Positions 26,799 through 35,988 of a DNA stretch of 64,000 nucleotides are shown piece after piece. The stretch is taken from assembly GCF_014493765.1 (NCBI RefSeq), contig NZ_JACTVJ010000030.1, positions 1 through 64,000 on the forward strand. Direction: 5' to 3'. The first letter of the stretch is position 1. Every line of letters begins with the position of its first letter. This DNA comes from Streptomyces polyasparticus (GTDB lineage Bacteria > Actinomycetota > Actinomycetes > Streptomycetales > Streptomycetaceae). The position numbers and the translations under genes were made by a program. A model generated the notes under the pieces. It had not been told where the DNA came from and did no database searches. It saw nothing but the letters and a program-made list of their open reading frames with translations.

Positions 26799-27140
26799 TC
26801 ACTGTGCGGTGACCACGCTGGCGATGAGAGAGGTCCGGCTTCTCCCGGGGTCGATGGCGTCGAGGTACTGCGTGCATTCCTGGTCGACGTAGAGCCCTAC
26901 CGAGTGACGGGGGTCGTTGTTGATGACGGATCGGGCTGCGATGGTCGGATTGCATCCTGGATCCGTGGAGAAGTTGATGATCTGCGGGGTGCCTTGGTAG
27001 TCGGGTCTCGGGTAGAAGCACACGGAACCGTTCGGACAGGACTGCTTGGTGGGGTTGGCGTGCGCTGCCGGGACGGCAGATACGACAGCGATGGCTGCGG
27101 CAACGGCGCAGTACCGGAGGGCTGTACGCGGTGAGGGCAT
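26799..27140 (-). CDS. Secreted peptidase-inhibitor (I36)-like protein
   Basis: A 113-residue exported protein. A signal peptide (ALRYCAVAAAIAVVSAVPAAHA) precedes a mature domain starting NPTKQSCPNGSVCFYPRPDY. The CPxGxxCxY pattern followed by a glycine-containing beta strand is typical of the peptidase inhibitor family I36 (SMI-like) of Streptomyces. Four Cys in the mature part can form two disulphides. It is the most distal gene of the minus-strand block and may belong to the RiPP region only by position. Confidence 0.6.
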   Translation of the reverse strand: MPSPRTALRYCAVAAAIAVVSAVPAAHANPTKQSCPNGSVCFYPRPDYQGTPQIINFSTDPGCNPTIAARSVINNDPRHSVGLYVDQECTQYLDAIDPGRSRTSLIASVVTAQ

Positions 27141-27227
27141 GGGTGTCTCCTTCGATTCAGTGGATGAATTGGCGTGTGCGGGCGCGACGTTGAGTCGGCT
27201 GATGCTGCGGGGGCCGGCTTCTGTTGA

Positions 27228-27650
27228 TCAGAGGCGTTGGCGGGGTCCGCAGTCGGTGGCGTTCTCCGTTCCCCGGCAGATGAAGATGTGGCCCGATACG
27301 GAGTTGAGCGCGGTGCGGTCCGTGGCGATGTCGACGGTCTCGGATCCGCAGACCTCGGCGGTCTTTACCGGCGCGGTGGCGGTGGTTCCGGTGGTGATCT
27401 GGGTCCAGGCCGCATAGCAGTCAGGTCCGGTGCTGGTCAGCTTCCCTTTGATCACCAAAGTGACGATGGGTGTCAGGGGGCCCGGACGTTGGAGCGATGT
27501 GGTGCCCGTTGCCGTTGCGGCACCGTGCGCGGTCGACCAGCTGCCGGGCAACATGCTGGTGGACGCCGTCGCGGGGGCGCTGGCGAGCAGCGGGAGCAGG
27601 ATGGCGGTGGTGGCGGCCGCCGCGCATGCGGCCAAGGTGCGCAGGGGCAT
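27228..27650 (-). CDS. Secreted protein of unknown function
   Basis: A 140-residue protein with a clear signal peptide (LAACAAAATTAILLPLLASA) and a mature part rich in Thr, with three Cys (GPDCYAAW, EVCGSETV, FICRGTENATDCGP give four in all). The beta-strand-like repeats suggest a small extracellular domain. It starts 3 bp before the stop of the next upstream gene, so it is cotranscribed. Family not recognised. Confidence 0.55.
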   Translation of the reverse strand: MPLRTLAACAAAATTAILLPLLASAPATASTSMLPGSWSTAHGAATATGTTSLQRPGPLTPIVTLVIKGKLTSTGPDCYAAWTQITTGTTATAPVKTAEVCGSETVDIATDRTALNSVSGHIFICRGTENATDCGPRQRL

Positions 27651-27653
27651 TCC

Positions 27654-27926
27654 TCATCTCCTTTGAGGGCTCGAGTCGGTGCTCTGGGGGCGAGCGCGGG
27701 TCCATCCGTGCAGGCCGGGGTGGGCGAGGATCTCGTCGATTGCGGTGTCGATGACGGTGGGGCGCAGTGCGGTGGGCGTGGTGAGCGTGAACGCGGCGGT
27801 GCTGCCTGAGCAGTTGAGGTCAGAGGCCTTCCACTGTGGAGGAAGTAGTGCGATCACTCGGATCGCTGCGGTTTCGGGGATGGCTTGGTCGGGGCCGCTG
27901 AGCCGAACGGTGTGCTCCGTGGTCAT
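27654..27926 (-). CDS. Small hypothetical protein
   Basis: A 90-residue soluble protein (starts MTTEHTVRLSGPDQAIPETA) with a possible beta-alpha-beta core, no signal peptide and no recognised motif. It lies between the ABC exporter side of the RiPP cluster and two secreted-protein genes on the same strand and is probably in the same transcript. Confidence 0.5.
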   Translation of the reverse strand: MTTEHTVRLSGPDQAIPETAAIRVIALLPPQWKASDLNCSGSTAAFTLTTPTALRPTVIDTAIDEILAHPGLHGWTRARPQSTDSSPQRR

Positions 27927-28015
27927 GGGCGGGGCCTCCTGGTGGTGGCACGGTGAGGCGCATGTCCGGGTGAGGGCCGAGGGCAGCCGGGTGGCTGCCC
28001 TCGGTGGCCTTCATG

Positions 28016-28198
28016 TCAGCGGGTGCTGCGGGCGCGTGAGAGCTGGGCGACGCTGGCGATCAGGGCGATGAGGATGGCGGCGCCGACGCCGTAGCGGATG
28101 GTGTTGTCGACGTCGCTGGTGATCAGGGCGACTTCGGCGCCGGCCAGGATGGCGATGAGGACGGCGATCAGGGTGCGGGAGGACTTGGGCGTGGCCAT
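28016..28198 (-). CDS. Small two-helix membrane protein next to the ABC exporter
   Basis: A 60-residue protein made of two hydrophobic helices (RTLIAVLIAILAGAEVALI and YGVGAAILIALIASVAQL) with a basic C-terminus. It is 30 bp after the ABC permease gene on the same strand, so it could be an accessory transport or self-protection protein of the RiPP cluster. A ribosome-binding site (AAAGGAG) precedes the ATG. Confidence 0.5.
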   Translation of the reverse strand: MATPKSSRTLIAVLIAILAGAEVALITSDVDNTIRYGVGAAILIALIASVAQLSRARSTR

Positions 28199-28228
28199 GG
28201 TGGTGCTCCTTTGGGTGGGGGTGGGTGT

Positions 28229-29479
28229 TCAGTCGGTCAGCTTGAGGGCCTGGCGGAAGGAGAGCTTTCCGCCGGTCTGCATCAGCGCGCGGCGGTAGAT
28301 CCGTTCGCTGGCGAGGATGATCAGGGCGGCTGCGGCGACGGAGACGGCCAGGGAGGCGGCGGGCTCCCACCAGGTCGTATCGCCGGCGACGATGCGGGTG
28401 GGCATGGTGATGGTCGAGGCGAGGGGGACGAAGGACAGGATGGTCTGGGCCGCTCCGGAGGCGGAGATGCCGGCGATGAAGACGATCGCGGTGATCGCGG
28501 TGACCGGGGTGGTGGTGGACTGGATGTCCTCGCTGCGGGAGGCGATCGCGCCGGCGGCGGCGAAGACGCAGGCCAGGACCACGATTCCGACGACGTAGTA
28601 GACGAGGAACCAGCCCAGTCCGGCGGTGACCTGACTGAGTGTCTTGCTCTCTCCGGCCGCCACGAGTCCGATGGCGGCCGCCGCGGTGAACGCGAGCATC
28701 TGTGCCAGCGCCAGGGTGGTGCTGCCCACGATCTTGCCGATGAGCAGGTCCCGCAGGCGTACGGAGCTGGCGATGATCTCGACGACCCGGTTCTGCTTCT
28801 CCTCGACGATGCTGGTGGCCAGGGACGTGCCGAGCAGGATCGCGGCGAGGTAGAAGAGGAAACCGAAGAAGAAGGTGGCGGTGCGCACGACGGAGCGGGG
28901 TGTGTCGCCGGGTGAGAGCAGCGTGTGCTGCAGGGTCGCGCCTTGGGTGAGGGCGTCCAAACTCGTGCCCTGTGCGGTCGCGTTGGCCTCCAGAGCGGCG
29001 GCTTGGACGGCGGCGCCGATCCAGGTGGCGGCGGTGTCGTCACGGTCGGTGTTGCCGAGCAGGGTCCAGCCCTGGTCGGTGCGTACGAGGCCGGCTTCGA
29101 CGTCGCCGGAGCGGACCGCGTCGCGAACCTGTGCTGCAGAGTCCTCGGCGCGCAGGGTGATGGTGACGTCCTGGCCCGCCTGGTCGGCGAGGATCTCGGC
29201 CTGTTTGATCAGTTGAGTGCTTTCTGTCCCGACGGCTGCGACGGAGATCTTGCCCATGGTGGAGGCGAGGTAGACCTGCAGGCCGACGGCGCCGATGATC
29301 AGGGCGAGGGTGACGAGGGTGGACACGATGAAGCCGCGGTCGCGGAGCTTCACGGTGATCTCGCGGGCGGTGACGATCCGCCAGGCGGCCTCGCGGCGCT
29401 CGGGCGCGGGGGGCGTTTCGGGGCCGGTCGGCTCCAGGTCGGGGGTGGGGGCGGGCTTGGTGGTGGTCACGGTGCTCAT
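28229..29479 (-). CDS. ABC-2 type transporter permease (NatB-like)
   Basis: A 416-residue permease. One helix at about 50-72 (FIVSTLVTLALIIGAVGLQV) is followed by a large extracytoplasmic domain (75-215) and five more helices from about residue 220 (TFFFGFLFYLAAILLGTSL onward). The cytosolic SIVEEKQNRVVEIIASSV is the hallmark of the NatB/YhaP family. With the adjacent ATPase it should form an exporter, probably releasing the mature RiPP or protecting the producer, as MpaT-type transporters do in daptide clusters. Start and upstream stop overlap by 4 bp. Confidence 0.85.
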   Translation of the reverse strand: MSTVTTTKPAPTPDLEPTGPETPPAPERREAAWRIVTAREITVKLRDRGFIVSTLVTLALIIGAVGLQVYLASTMGKISVAAVGTESTQLIKQAEILADQAGQDVTITLRAEDSAAQVRDAVRSGDVEAGLVRTDQGWTLLGNTDRDDTAATWIGAAVQAAALEANATAQGTSLDALTQGATLQHTLLSPGDTPRSVVRTATFFFGFLFYLAAILLGTSLATSIVEEKQNRVVEIIASSVRLRDLLIGKIVGSTTLALAQMLAFTAAAAIGLVAAGESKTLSQVTAGLGWFLVYYVVGIVVLACVFAAAGAIASRSEDIQSTTTPVTAITAIVFIAGISASGAAQTILSFVPLASTITMPTRIVAGDTTWWEPAASLAVSVAAAALIILASERIYRRALMQTGGKLSFRQALKLTD

Positions 29480-30360
29480 GCGGCCGTCATCTCCCGGAAT
29501 ACGTCGGCGACACTGGGGACGATTTCGGCGAACTCACGGACGGGGCCCCGGCTGAGGGCCTGGGTGAGCAGCCGGTCGGCCACGTCGTCGGTGGCCAGTT
29601 CAAGCAGCGCGGTGCCGGGTGCGGCGCTGATGACGCGAACGCCGTCGACGCCGTGCAGCCAGGTCATATCTCCATGGCCGACCAGGCGGTGGCGCACCCG
29701 GCCGCGGCGGCGCAGGGACTCGGCGGTGCCGGTTGCCAGGACGCGGCCGGCTGCCTGGATGACCAGGTCGTCGCAGAGCCGTTCGACGAGCTCGAGCTGG
29801 TGGGAGGAGAACAGCACCGGGATGCCGCGGGCGGTGTGCTCGCGCAGCAGCTGGGCCATGCTGTCGACCGCGTGCGGATCGAGTCCGGAGAACGGCTCGT
29901 CCAGAACCAGCAGTTGGGGCTCGCCGATGAGGGCGGCGGCGATCTGAACGCGCTGCTGGTTGCCCAGGGAGAGCGCCTCAAGGCGTTCGTCGCGCTTGTC
30001 GGCCAGCGCGAGGCGCTCGATCAGGTCGGTGGCTGATCGGTGCGCCGCCTGCGCGCTCAGTCCGCGCAGCCGTCCCAGGTAGACCAGCTGGTTGAGCACC
30101 GGCTGCTTGGGATAGAGGCCGCGCTCTTCGGGCATGTAGCCGAATCCGCGCCGGGCCTGGCTGGTGGCGGGTGCGCCGTTCCAGCGGATCTCTCCGTCGG
30201 TCAGCGCGAGCACGCCCATGATCATGCGCATGGTGGTGGTCTTTCCGGCGCCGTTCCCGCCGACGAAGCCGGTCATCCGGCCGTCGTCGACGCGGAAGGA
30301 GACATGGTCGACGGCGCACCGGTCGCCGAAGCGTCGTACCACGTGGTCCAGTTCCAACAT
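29476..30360 (-). CDS. ABC transporter ATP-binding protein
   Basis: A 294-residue ATPase of the NatA/CcmA-type group. Walker A is GGNGAGKTT (residues about 34-42), the signature is LSLGNQQRV, Walker B is LLVLDEPFSGLD and the switch His is in LFSSHQLELV. A C-terminal extension of about 80 residues is normal for this family. It pairs with the downstream ABC-2 permease through a 4-bp overlap. It starts 62 bp after the YcaO gene within the same-strand RiPP operon. Confidence 0.88.
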   Translation of the reverse strand: MLELDHVVRRFGDRCAVDHVSFRVDDGRMTGFVGGNGAGKTTTMRMIMGVLALTDGEIRWNGAPATSQARRGFGYMPEERGLYPKQPVLNQLVYLGRLRGLSAQAAHRSATDLIERLALADKRDERLEALSLGNQQRVQIAAALIGEPQLLVLDEPFSGLDPHAVDSMAQLLREHTARGIPVLFSSHQLELVERLCDDLVIQAAGRVLATGTAESLRRRGRVRHRLVGHGDMTWLHGVDGVRVISAAPGTALLELATDDVADRLLTQALSRGPVREFAEIVPSVADVFREMTAA

Positions 30361-30421
30361 CAGTGTGTCTTCCTCCCGCTGGGGGTGGTTGAGGGGTGGC
30401 CCGTCGCGGCGGGCCGGTGGG

Positions 30422-31699
30422 TCAGGGCAGAGGGTGGGGCGGTGCGTCCCGGTGATCGTCGAGGCGTGCGGGGCAGCCGGTGCGCTGGGGTGCGGTGTGC
30501 ATGCGCTGGGGGTGCCAGCTCCACTGGTGCCGTTCGTCCATGCGCAGGTTCTGGTAGCCGGCCGGGATGACTTTGACTGCGTGCCAGCCCATGGCCGCGA
30601 CGGGCAGGGGCAGGCGGGGCGTCAGGTCGACGACCAGCGGGTCGGCGCCGTCGGCGAGGACGGCGTCGGTGAGCGTGCGGGTGGTGATCTGGCCTTGTTC
30701 CATGGGCTGGGTGGCCGGGGTGAAGCCGGCGACCCAGTCCCGTACGGCGGCGTAGGCCTGGGGGGTGCACAAGTAGTCGATGCGGTCGTGTTCGGTGATG
30801 ATCGGCCCGCCCTGTCCGGTTGCGGTGGCCCGCGGGGTGTTGTGCAGCGCGGTACGTACCTGCCAGGCCTCCTGCAGGGCACCGAGCAGCGCCTCATGGG
30901 GGCGGCCGGAGGCTTTCATTCCGACGGTCGCCAGCGCGCCGGGGCGCTCTGGTTCGACGAGGCAGGCCACGACGCACCACAAGCCGGGGACCGCCGTGGG
31001 GATGTACGCGAGGGTGGGGGTGATGTCGGCCTGCAGGGCCTGCTGCCACAGGGCGAACAGGGCGGTCTGGGCAGGGTTTTCGGAGTTGCCGGAGAGCGGG
31101 GCGACCGCGTGCGTGGGGTCGGTGTATGCCGGCAGGGCCAGTTGACGCCCCCAGGCGGTGGTGAAGGCGTCCCGTTCGACGATCTCCACCAGGGCCGAGC
31201 GCAGCGCCATGTCGTGGCTGTTGCCCGCGGCCGCGCCGGAGGGGCTCGGGTCGAACAGCTCGGTCGCTGTGGCGACGGGCCAGTCGACGAGGCCTGCGGG
31301 CACCAGCACGGTGGCGTGGTCACTGAGGCGCCGTGCCGGATACCAGGTCAGGGGCGTGTCCGCGGCCTTGGGATGGGCCAGCGCAGCCTGCGGCGCGTCA
31401 AATGCGGGTCGTCCCAGGTCGGCGGCCTTGGCGGTGCATGCGTACACGCCGGGGTCGGGGTGCAGCGCACGGCGTTCGACGGCTTCGCCCGCGCCGCGGA
31501 CCAGGGCGTCGGCGCGGGAGTGGCCGTGGGCGCCGGCGACGGCGGCGGACAGTGGCACCTGGTCGCTGTCCATACCGTCGACGGGGTGGAGCGCGACGGC
31601 CGCGCTCCACAGTGGGTTGGTGTTTTGAGGCGGGGTCAGGGCGTAGCCGGCGGCGATGCCGGTGTGCGGGGCGAGGGTGCGCGGAATGTCGATCATCAT
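30422..31699 (-). CDS. YcaO-domain protein (candidate backbone cyclodehydratase)
   Basis: A 425-residue YcaO protein. ATP-site motifs are visible: LVRGAGEAVERRAL (about 66-80), SHDMALRSALVEIVERDAF (about 160-180, SxxExxER-like) and LLGALQEAWQVRTAL (about 280). The C-terminus ends PPHPLP, fitting the PxPxP tail of azoline-forming YcaOs. The family activates peptide amides with ATP to make azolines, thioamides or amidines. No E1-like/Ocin-ThiF, TfuA or dehydrogenase partner is seen, and the precursors lack Cys, so the reaction (oxazoline from Ser/Thr, thioamide, or other) is open. It overlaps the LanKC gene by 4 bp, so the two are coexpressed. Confidence 0.82.
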   Translation of the reverse strand: MMIDIPRTLAPHTGIAAGYALTPPQNTNPLWSAAVALHPVDGMDSDQVPLSAAVAGAHGHSRADALVRGAGEAVERRALHPDPGVYACTAKAADLGRPAFDAPQAALAHPKAADTPLTWYPARRLSDHATVLVPAGLVDWPVATATELFDPSPSGAAAGNSHDMALRSALVEIVERDAFTTAWGRQLALPAYTDPTHAVAPLSGNSENPAQTALFALWQQALQADITPTLAYIPTAVPGLWCVVACLVEPERPGALATVGMKASGRPHEALLGALQEAWQVRTALHNTPRATATGQGGPIITEHDRIDYLCTPQAYAAVRDWVAGFTPATQPMEQGQITTRTLTDAVLADGADPLVVDLTPRLPLPVAAMGWHAVKVIPAGYQNLRMDERHQWSWHPQRMHTAPQRTGCPARLDDHRDAPPHPLP

Positions 31700-34227
31700 G
31701 CTGCTGCCGCGATCTTCGAGGTGCCCGGTCCGCTCGGCACGCGGGTGGGCAGGAAGGGCAGCGGGTCACTGCCGTCGTCGAGTGCGCTCAGGGCGAGGAG
31801 CACGCCGCAGGAGCCGGTGGCCAGGTCGGTGGAGAGCCGGTAGCCGTTGTCGCCGAGGAAGTCGATGCGGCCGGGCTCAATGGCCATGGCTTCCCAGCGC
31901 AGCGCATCGAGATGGTCGCTGATGCGGTGCGTGTCGTGGTCGAGGAGCGCGAACAGGGTGCCGGAGCGGCCGTTGAACAGGCCACAGGGGACGGCAAAGT
32001 GGGTCTGCACGGTGTCCAGCAGCTGACGGTGCGCCTTGGTGAGGTCGGCCTCTGGACGGTGCTGGATGATCGCGCGGGTGACAAGGGCCAATCCGGCACT
32101 GCCGACGAGGCCGGGGCCCAGGCGCTGGCGGCTGTCCGGTTCGTCGAGGTCGATGGTGTTCAGGTCGGCGCGGAGTTCGGCGACGGCGGCGTCGAGGTGG
32201 CGCACCTGGCCGGTGTGCTCGAACAGGCGCAGCAGGAACAGGGCGTGGCCGGCACGGCCGTGGACGAGGCCGACCCTCTTGGGTCCGGTGGTGGAGTCCT
32301 CCAGGTCGCTCACGCGGTTGGCGAGGGTGCGGGCCATGTCGAGATAGGGCTGTTCGCCACGGCGCCGTGCCAGGTGCAGGGCGGTCAGGCCGAGGCCGGC
32401 CCAGCCGTTGGCGAGGGAGGCGCCGACTCCTGCGGTGGGGGTGGCGAATGCCCGGTTCATCAGTGCGGTGGCCTCGTCGGTGCGGCCCAGGTGGTCCAGG
32501 GTGTAGGCGATGCCGGCCAGGCCGGTGAAGAAGCCGGGTCCGTCGGTGTCCGCGTCACGGCTGTGGTCGACGAGCCACTGCACGTGGGATTCGGGGACCT
32601 CGTAGCCGGCGCGGTCCAGGGCCCACAGCACGCCGGCGGCCCCGTAGGCGAAGGTGAGACCTCCGTCGGGCGCGAGGAACTGCATGGCGTCGCCGGGGTA
32701 GAGGCGGTCGTGCCGCTCTGGAGTGGCGACATCGAGTATCGAGCGGGCGATGGTGTCGCGTACGGCGGCGTCGGGGGCGGCGGTCCAGGAGCCGGAGAGG
32801 TTGCGCTCGGCGGTGAGGACCTGAGGGCCGAGTCCTTCTTCGATGCGCGCGACGAAGTCGGCTGGCAGGTCGAAGTGTTCGGTGGCGGCCTCGAGGAGGG
32901 TGCGGACCTTGGCGACGCCCCACGGCACGATCTGCGGCATCGGGACGAACATGGTCAGCCGCAGCACGTTGAGGGCGAACAGGTCGATGGCCGCGCCGGT
33001 GAGGTGGTGGGGGGCGTGGAAGCCGAGTGCACCCATGGCCTGGGGGCGGTTGTCCTCGACGGCGGTGGACGTTTCCATGTCGATGAACGCGATGGTGTCG
33101 TCGTCCTTGACCAGGATGTTGCCTGGGTGCAGGTCGCCGAAGACGACGCCGCGGTCGTGCATGGCGGCCACCCCGTCGGTGACCTGGTCGAGGATGTGCA
33201 GGGCCCAGCGGGTGTACGCGGCGCGGCTTTCGGGTGTGTTGTCGGTGCTGTTGAAGGGGTGGCGGGCGCGCAGCACGTCGATGAGGGGCTCGCCTTCGAC
33301 GAACTCGCGGGCCAGGAACCGGTGTTCGTGACCGTCGCGGTAGTCCACGACGGTCGGCACGGTGGGCAGTCCGGCGAGCTTCGCCAGCGCCCAGTGTTCG
33401 CGTTCCATGCGGGTGACCGCGTCGTCGCCGCTGGCGTCCAGGCCGGCCAGCGGACGGGCTTCCTTGAGCAGCACCTCGGTGTCGGTGCGCTTGTCGAGGG
33501 CGCGGTAGACGCCGCCGCCGTTGGAGAAGTGCAGGGCCTTGTAGACGCGGAAGGGAAAGTCCTTGAGCGTGGCCTGCTTGCGCTGGGCGTGCGCCGTGGC
33601 CAGGAAGTCGGGCAGGGTGACCCACTCCGGCGGGCGGAAGGCCGGCCGGCGCACGTCGGGGACCATGTCACCGTCGGGGTTACGGATGCCGGGGACCAGG
33701 GCGCCGTTGGCGGCGCGGGCCATCATCAGCACGAAGCCGCCGTAGCGCACGAACAGCGGGCCCTCGTTCCAGCGCAGGTCGCTGAGTATGTACGGGGCGG
33801 GCGTGCCGCCGACCAGGTCCTCGAGCTCGTTGAGGGTGCGCTCCAAGGCAGTGTCGTTGGGCGGGTAGATGGTGATGAACTTGCCGCTCGCGCTGCGGTC
33901 GCCGTACTTGCTGCCGCGGCGGCCGAGGATCTCCTGGTTGGAGATGTACTTGTACATCAGGCCGCGCTCGGCGCAGTAGGGGGCGACGGTGTCCAGCAGA
34001 TCGGCGGCGTTGTCGGGGGATGCGGAGACGTGGATCTTCCAGCCCTGCTCGGGGATGTCGAGATCGGGCGGTGTGCAGACCGTCCACTCCCGTCCGCGGG
34101 TCACCGTCCAGCCGGGGCCGGGGATGCGGCCCGCGTGGAAGTCCTGGTCGGCGGCGCCGTCGTGGTCGGGGGCGTCGTAGAAGAGGGAGTCCTCGCGGCA
34201 GAAGTCGAGGAAGCGGAAGTCAAGCAC
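31696..34227 (-). CDS. Class III lanthionine synthetase LanKC (probable dehydratase)
   Basis: An 843-residue three-domain enzyme. Residues 1-205 form the N-terminal lyase region, with the LanKC opening FRFLDFCREDSLFYDAP. Residues 220-430 form a Ser/Thr kinase: VLLKEARPL, catalytic HDRGVVFGDLHPGNILV near 365 and FIDMET. Residues 430-843 form a LanC-like domain (WAGLGLTALHLARR, HGRAGHALFLLRLFEH). The zinc-ligand Cys and CHG motif are absent (LFNGRSG at that place), which marks class III rather than class IV. The enzyme would phosphorylate Ser/Thr and eliminate to Dha/Dhb. Because none of the five precursors has Cys, it should act as a dehydratase only. GTG start with AGGAG upstream. Confidence 0.85.
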   Translation of the reverse strand: MLDFRFLDFCREDSLFYDAPDHDGAADQDFHAGRIPGPGWTVTRGREWTVCTPPDLDIPEQGWKIHVSASPDNAADLLDTVAPYCAERGLMYKYISNQEILGRRGSKYGDRSASGKFITIYPPNDTALERTLNELEDLVGGTPAPYILSDLRWNEGPLFVRYGGFVLMMARAANGALVPGIRNPDGDMVPDVRRPAFRPPEWVTLPDFLATAHAQRKQATLKDFPFRVYKALHFSNGGGVYRALDKRTDTEVLLKEARPLAGLDASGDDAVTRMEREHWALAKLAGLPTVPTVVDYRDGHEHRFLAREFVEGEPLIDVLRARHPFNSTDNTPESRAAYTRWALHILDQVTDGVAAMHDRGVVFGDLHPGNILVKDDDTIAFIDMETSTAVEDNRPQAMGALGFHAPHHLTGAAIDLFALNVLRLTMFVPMPQIVPWGVAKVRTLLEAATEHFDLPADFVARIEEGLGPQVLTAERNLSGSWTAAPDAAVRDTIARSILDVATPERHDRLYPGDAMQFLAPDGGLTFAYGAAGVLWALDRAGYEVPESHVQWLVDHSRDADTDGPGFFTGLAGIAYTLDHLGRTDEATALMNRAFATPTAGVGASLANGWAGLGLTALHLARRRGEQPYLDMARTLANRVSDLEDSTTGPKRVGLVHGRAGHALFLLRLFEHTGQVRHLDAAVAELRADLNTIDLDEPDSRQRLGPGLVGSAGLALVTRAIIQHRPEADLTKAHRQLLDTVQTHFAVPCGLFNGRSGTLFALLDHDTHRISDHLDALRWEAMAIEPGRIDFLGDNGYRLSTDLATGSCGVLLALSALDDGSDPLPFLPTRVPSGPGTSKIAAAA

Positions 34228-34294
34228 GATACGTCTCCTGGCCGGGGTGCGTACGGTGCGCCGCAGGGCGGCGCTCGGGGTAGGTGGATGGGGG

Positions 34295-35932
34295 TCAGAA
34301 CGGGTTGAACGGGCTGATGTAGTTGCGGTAGGCGACTTCCCACAGGGGCATGCGGCCGGTATTCACCTCGGCTGCGCCGGAGGTGCGGGACAGCTGGTCG
34401 CCGGTGGTCATTCGGTAGGCGATGACGGGCAGTTCGGGATCGCCGTCCAGGCGGAGCGGGAAGAACGCGGACAGCGGGGCGCCGACCTGGCTCGGAGGCT
34501 GGGCGGTGATGGTCGCGGTGCCCAGGGTGGGGCTCAGTACGGGGCCGTTGGCGCTGAGGGTGACCTGCTGGCCGGGCTGGATGCGGTCGGTGTCGGTGCC
34601 GTCCATCAGGACCAGGTCGATGCCGTCGGGGCGGGCTACGAAGGCGGCAGACACGGTGTGCGGGACGGGCCACCAGGCCAGCGCGGCGGCGGCCGCGGCC
34701 AGTGCGACGCTGACGGGGACGACGCGGTGTGGCGCGGCGCCGGCGGCGCGGACCTCGGTGGCGAGTCGGCGCAGTCCGCGCAGCAGGAAGTAGGCGAGGT
34801 AGGAGACGCCGGAGGCGGCGAGGCAGATACCGAAGAGTCCGCCGCGCTGCAGCAGGTCGATCCACAGCTGCAGGGCGGTGGACAGCAGGTACAGGGGGAA
34901 GGCCATACAAGCCAGCCCGTACCAGGTGGTCCAGCGGGTGTTCAGTTCACGGCGGTAGGTGCCGCCGAACAGCAGGCGGGCGATGGCGCGTCGGGCGTCG
35001 GTGATGGCGCGGTCGCGCAGGTAGGGGATGTCGACGTGGCTCATCAGGGCGATGTAGCCGTCGAGTTTGATGAAGGGCAGCAGGTTCAGCAGGCCGGTCA
35101 GGTAGCTGCCGAGGGCGAAGAAGACGAGGGTGGTCTTCAGACCGGAGGGCGCCAGGGGCAGGGCGAGGAGGGCGGCAAGACCGGCCAGGAATGTCTGCAC
35201 CGCAGGCCCGGCGAGGGCGACATGGACGCGCTGGCGTCGCTGCGGGAGTCTCCAGGAGTCGGAGACGTCGCAGAAGAAGGCGGGCATCAGGTAGAAGATC
35301 ATGATCCCGATGCGGGAGGGCCGTCCGCCGTAGCGGATGAGGGTCGCGGCGTGTCCGAGTTCGTGGATGGACGTGCCGGCGATGAGTCCGAACAGGATGC
35401 CGGCGTAGGTGAGGGGGGTCAGCGGTCCGGACAGGCCGGTGATGAGAGGGCCGGACTGCGCAGTGAGAGCGATCACGCCGACTACGGCGACCAGGAGGGC
35501 CGCGCCGATCAGGTAGCGGTTGCCGAGGCGGATGAACAGCGGCTGCAGGGCCTGCATGGTTCGGCCCGGCTTGAGCAGCGTGAACTGGACGGTGAACGGC
35601 GGCACCATCTTGATGCGGCGCTCGCGCGCCGGCTTGGTGTCCTCGCCGCGGTCGATCATGTCGAGTTCGTCGAGGCGGGTGACGGCCTGGTGCACCCGGG
35701 CCGGCGACCAGGTGCCGCCCATGACGCGGGCCAGGCCTTCTTGGTCGTGGGTGCCATCAAGGTGCCCGGCGAGCTCGGCGATGGCGGGGCTGACCCGGAC
35801 GTAGCGTGGGCCACGCTGCAGCACCCACGTGCCGCCCTCGCCCATGGGCGGGTGAATCTCGGTGCCCGGTGCGCGGGTCGGCCGCTGCACAAGCTCGTCG
35901 GGCGCAGCAGTTGGTGCGACGGTGGCTGTCAC
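34295..35932 (-). CDS. Daptide-type intramembrane metalloprotease (MpaP-like)
   Basis: A 545-residue polytopic M50-type protease. The N-terminal 110 residues look like a winged-helix/recognition domain (GPRYVRVSPAIAELAGHLDG and WSPARVHQAVTRLDELDMID). The zinc motif HELGH is at 190-194 inside a helix, and the second ligand region is LLPFIKLDGYIAL. At least eight helices are seen, followed by a soluble C-terminal barrel-like domain. In daptide clusters this family removes the leader at the membrane. The gene is preceded by precursor A1 and a strong hairpin, and followed by LanKC after 67 bp. Start GTG with AAGGA. Confidence 0.8.
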   Translation of the reverse strand: MTATVAPTAAPDELVQRPTRAPGTEIHPPMGEGGTWVLQRGPRYVRVSPAIAELAGHLDGTHDQEGLARVMGGTWSPARVHQAVTRLDELDMIDRGEDTKPARERRIKMVPPFTVQFTLLKPGRTMQALQPLFIRLGNRYLIGAALLVAVVGVIALTAQSGPLITGLSGPLTPLTYAGILFGLIAGTSIHELGHAATLIRYGGRPSRIGIMIFYLMPAFFCDVSDSWRLPQRRQRVHVALAGPAVQTFLAGLAALLALPLAPSGLKTTLVFFALGSYLTGLLNLLPFIKLDGYIALMSHVDIPYLRDRAITDARRAIARLLFGGTYRRELNTRWTTWYGLACMAFPLYLLSTALQLWIDLLQRGGLFGICLAASGVSYLAYFLLRGLRRLATEVRAAGAAPHRVVPVSVALAAAAAALAWWPVPHTVSAAFVARPDGIDLVLMDGTDTDRIQPGQQVTLSANGPVLSPTLGTATITAQPPSQVGAPLSAFFPLRLDGDPELPVIAYRMTTGDQLSRTSGAAEVNTGRMPLWEVAYRNYISPFNPF

Positions 35933-35988
35933 GGTGGGTTCCTTCGGCGTACGGGGCTGCAGGGAGTGGAGGGTGGAGGGGCGCCCCC

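Noticed and set aside
31696-34227. LanKC as a zinc-dependent (class IV) synthetase
   Set aside because: The Cys and CHG zinc ligands expected in the LanC-like domain are missing; LFNGRSG stands in their place.
31333-34308. A 991-codon plus-strand frame opposite LanKC
   Set aside because: Composition is Val/Gly/Glu-rich shadow; the minus strand has an unmistakable kinase and LanC-like protein.
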